Under the pieces are notes generated by a model. The model ran no database searches. It had not been told where the DNA came from and saw nothing but the letters and a program-made list of their open reading frames with translations. Of a stretch of 64,000 nt of DNA, positions 62,532-64,000 are shown piece after piece. The DNA lies in contig NZ_CP070352.1 in assembly GCF_016919405.1 (NCBI RefSeq), forward strand, positions 1,684,501-1,748,500, given 5' to 3'. The stretch comes from Ensifer sp. PDNC004 (GTDB lineage Bacteria > Pseudomonadota > Alphaproteobacteria > Rhizobiales > Rhizobiaceae). Both the position numbers and the translations under genes were made by a program. Position 1 is the stretch's first letter; every line of letters starts with the position of its first letter.

Positions 62532-63695
62532 ATGACCCTTGGCCGTAGCCAGCTGGAACGCTGGATCGAAGGCCGACTGCCCCGGCCGGTCGTGACTGGA
62601 GTAACGGGTGCGCGGCGTTTCCCGCGACGACCGATAAAACGCATCGTACTGTTGGGTAGGTTACCGAATCCAACCTATGACTATTACTTCGCCGGACGGC
62701 TTGCGGCAGATGGGATGCCGCCCTACGACGTAGTGGATATTCGTGAAGGCGAGCCGACGTCGATCGATCCCGAGGGCGCATTCCTGATCGTCTGTCGATA
62801 TGCCACGCGCCCCGTGCTGGCATGGATCGAGCGCAACGCCGGTCAACTGGCCGGCGTTGTCCTCTTCATCGATGATGATATCCCCGCGGTCGTCACTGGA
62901 CGCGATGCAACGCTAGGCTATCGCCTGTTCCTCTCGTTCCGAGCATTATGGCCGCTGCGGCGGTTGAACCCTCAACTTGATGCTGTTTGGACATCGACCG
63001 CGCCGTTGGCGGGTACGTTGGCGACGAGGAATGTGTCGGTTCTGCCTCCGGCGCCTGCGAGGTATCTATGGCAGCGCAACCCAAACGTTTCTCCCGTTAT
63101 GGCCGCCGACCGCTCTTCCGGCATACTAATCGCATTTCATGCGACTGCTGTTCATCGCGAAGAGCACCGCTTCCTTCGTCCCATCATCCGAGCCGTCTTG
63201 GACCAGAGGCCGCAAGTCCGCTTTGAAGTCTTTGCCGATGAAAAGGCTGCCGTTCTCTGGAAAGGGATCGACCGCGTGTCCATTCGCAAGCCGTTGCCGT
63301 GGGCGGCCTATCTAGCGGATGGACAAGCTCGTACGATCGATATCATGCTGGTTCCACTATCGCCTTCAAGGGAAAATGATAGTCGCGCGCCAACGAAGCG
63401 GATCGATGTGGCGCGATATGGGGCGGCAGGCATATTCTCTGCCAGCTTTGCCTATGGCGAACCAGATGATAGCAATGAGCTGCGTCTCCCCTACGACCCG
63501 GAGGCATGGAGGAATTCAATTCTAGTTTTGATTGACGACGAGGCTATGAGGCAGAGGGCAGCGGCCATCACTAGCGCTCTAGCAGCTGAAATGGGGGGGC
63601 GCGCGGAATCGGGTATTCCTGATCTGTTTCCGGATCTAAGTAGAGGGGGCAGATCTGCCCTGCATCCTGTAAATGGAGTTCGCGGCAGAGGATAG
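62532..63695 (+). CDS. Probable GT-B-type glycosyltransferase
   Basis: The 387-residue protein shows a Rossmann-like start (K-R-I-V-L-L-G-R-L-P-N-P-T-Y-D-Y-Y), F-I-D-D-D-I-P-A-V in the middle, I-A-F-H-A-T-A-V-H-R-E-E-H in the linker, and a late D-I-M-L-V-P-L-S-P-S-R-E-N-D-S-R-A-P-T-K-R, the pattern of the nucleotide-sugar site in GT-B enzymes where a lysine and acidic residues bind the donor. No ribosome site is obvious before the ATG, so the start is uncertain. It fits the polysaccharide context. Confidence 0.6.
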   Translation: MTLGRSQLERWIEGRLPRPVVTGVTGARRFPRRPIKRIVLLGRLPNPTYDYYFAGRLAADGMPPYDVVDIREGEPTSIDPEGAFLIVCRYATRPVLAWIERNAGQLAGVVLFIDDDIPAVVTGRDATLGYRLFLSFRALWPLRRLNPQLDAVWTSTAPLAGTLATRNVSVLPPAPARYLWQRNPNVSPVMAADRSSGILIAFHATAVHREEHRFLRPIIRAVLDQRPQVRFEVFADEKAAVLWKGIDRVSIRKPLPWAAYLADGQARTIDIMLVPLSPSRENDSRAPTKRIDVARYGAAGIFSASFAYGEPDDSNELRLPYDPEAWRNSILVLIDDEAMRQRAAAITSALAAEMGGRAESGIPDLFPDLSRGGRSALHPVNGVRGRG

Positions 63696-63852
63696 TCAGG
63701 GGCCCCGCGGAATACCGTCGGAACCTCGGAATTGCAGCATAAGCAGTCCAAGAATTCGTCCGCACCTCCCGCATTGCCTCAAGCAAAATGTTGCCGATAG
63801 TGTTGATACTCCCGATGGGACGGCCATGGTTCGCTGTACCGGCTTGGGGGGG

Positions 63853-64000
63853 ATGGATAACACGGAACTGGTTGAGGCGATCATCGAACGATATCGATCG
63901 AGCTGTCGGGCGGACAAGCAAAGGATCCTAGATGAGTTCGTCGCAGTTACCGGAGATCACCGCAAATATGCTGGCCGATATGGTCCCGTGGTTCGGGATG
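63853..64000 (+). CDS. Transposase N-terminal fragment, running off the right edge
   Basis: The frame reads M-D-N-T-E-L-V-E-A-I-I-E-R-Y and R-A-D-K-Q-R-I-L-D-E-F-V-A-V-T-G-D-H-R-K-Y-A, the start of an integrase-catalytic transposase of the ISNCY/IS481-like type (family form K-x-R-I-L-D-E-F-x-A-x-T-G-x-H-R-K-H-A). An ATG nine codons upstream is an alternative start. Confidence 0.6.
   Translation, partial: MDNTELVEAIIERYRSSCRADKQRILDEFVAVTGDHRKYAGRYGPVVRD

Noticed and set aside
1..64000. tRNA or rRNA genes
   Set aside because: None was recognised by reading for conserved tRNA arms or rRNA segments; a tRNAscan or Infernal run could still find one.

Overview
The window looks like high-GC DNA from an alphaproteobacterium of the Rhizobiaceae, most likely a Sinorhizobium/Ensifer-type chromid or megaplasmid. 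The support is a myo-inositol-type ABC transporter whose promoters carry GGAA-N6-TTCC boxes (the published IolR motif of S. meliloti), a MocE-type Rieske ferredoxin, and KpsE/KpsM/KpsT-type capsule export genes. No rRNA, tRNA, CRISPR array or replication gene was seen.

From 1 to about 24.6 kb the region is metabolic and well preserved. It holds a GNAT acetyltransferase (cut by the window edge), an orphan polar amino-acid binding protein, a glyoxalase, an EamA exporter and a DUF475 TerC-like membrane protein. A 336-bp module encoding an identical 55-residue protein occurs twice. A tricarboxylate transporter operon (tctC-tctB-tctA) follows, then a DUF1801 protein, a periplasmic binding protein, and a TctD/TctE two-component pair. 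Next come an inositol-type ABC transporter with a xylose-isomerase-like TIM-barrel gene and a LacI regulator. The last unit is a MocD/MocE/MocF-like oxygenase set with a diverged PanB-like enzyme and a sterol-desaturase-family protein.

From about 24.7 to 63.7 kb the window is a surface-polysaccharide locus broken up by insertion sequences and partly more A+T-rich. Its precursor genes can supply UDP-glucuronate (ugd), UDP-xylose (uxs), UDP-arabinose or UDP-galactose (GalE-like epimerase), UDP-galactofuranose (glf), dTDP-L-rhamnose (rfbABCD) and possibly PAPS (a CysC-like kinase with an altered P-loop). Assembly genes include two long tandem GT4+GT2 fusion proteins, a GT2 enzyme, a DUF4422 protein, an unusual DxD glycosyltransferase-like protein, and a 603-residue protein that joins a sulfotransferase-like domain to that same glycosyltransferase-like domain. 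Export is represented by KpsT, an unknown protein, KpsM, and two tandem KpsE-like copolymerases. I infer a sulfated, rhamnose/pentose/Galf-containing capsular polysaccharide. KpsC/KpsS, KpsD and a sulfate-activation operon are not in the window.

Two insertion-sequence graveyards (about 35.5-40 kb and 45.8-52 kb) interrupt this locus. The first has an IS21 element with decayed istA and intact istB inside an IS3-type transposase. The second has an IS66 element (8-bp target duplication, UPF0149 passenger gene, broken tnpC) inserted in an IS3 element, beside IS66 and IS110 fragments. Minor remnants are an IS5-type piece near 25.2 kb, ISL3 and IS66 ends near 39.5 kb, and a transposase running off the right edge.
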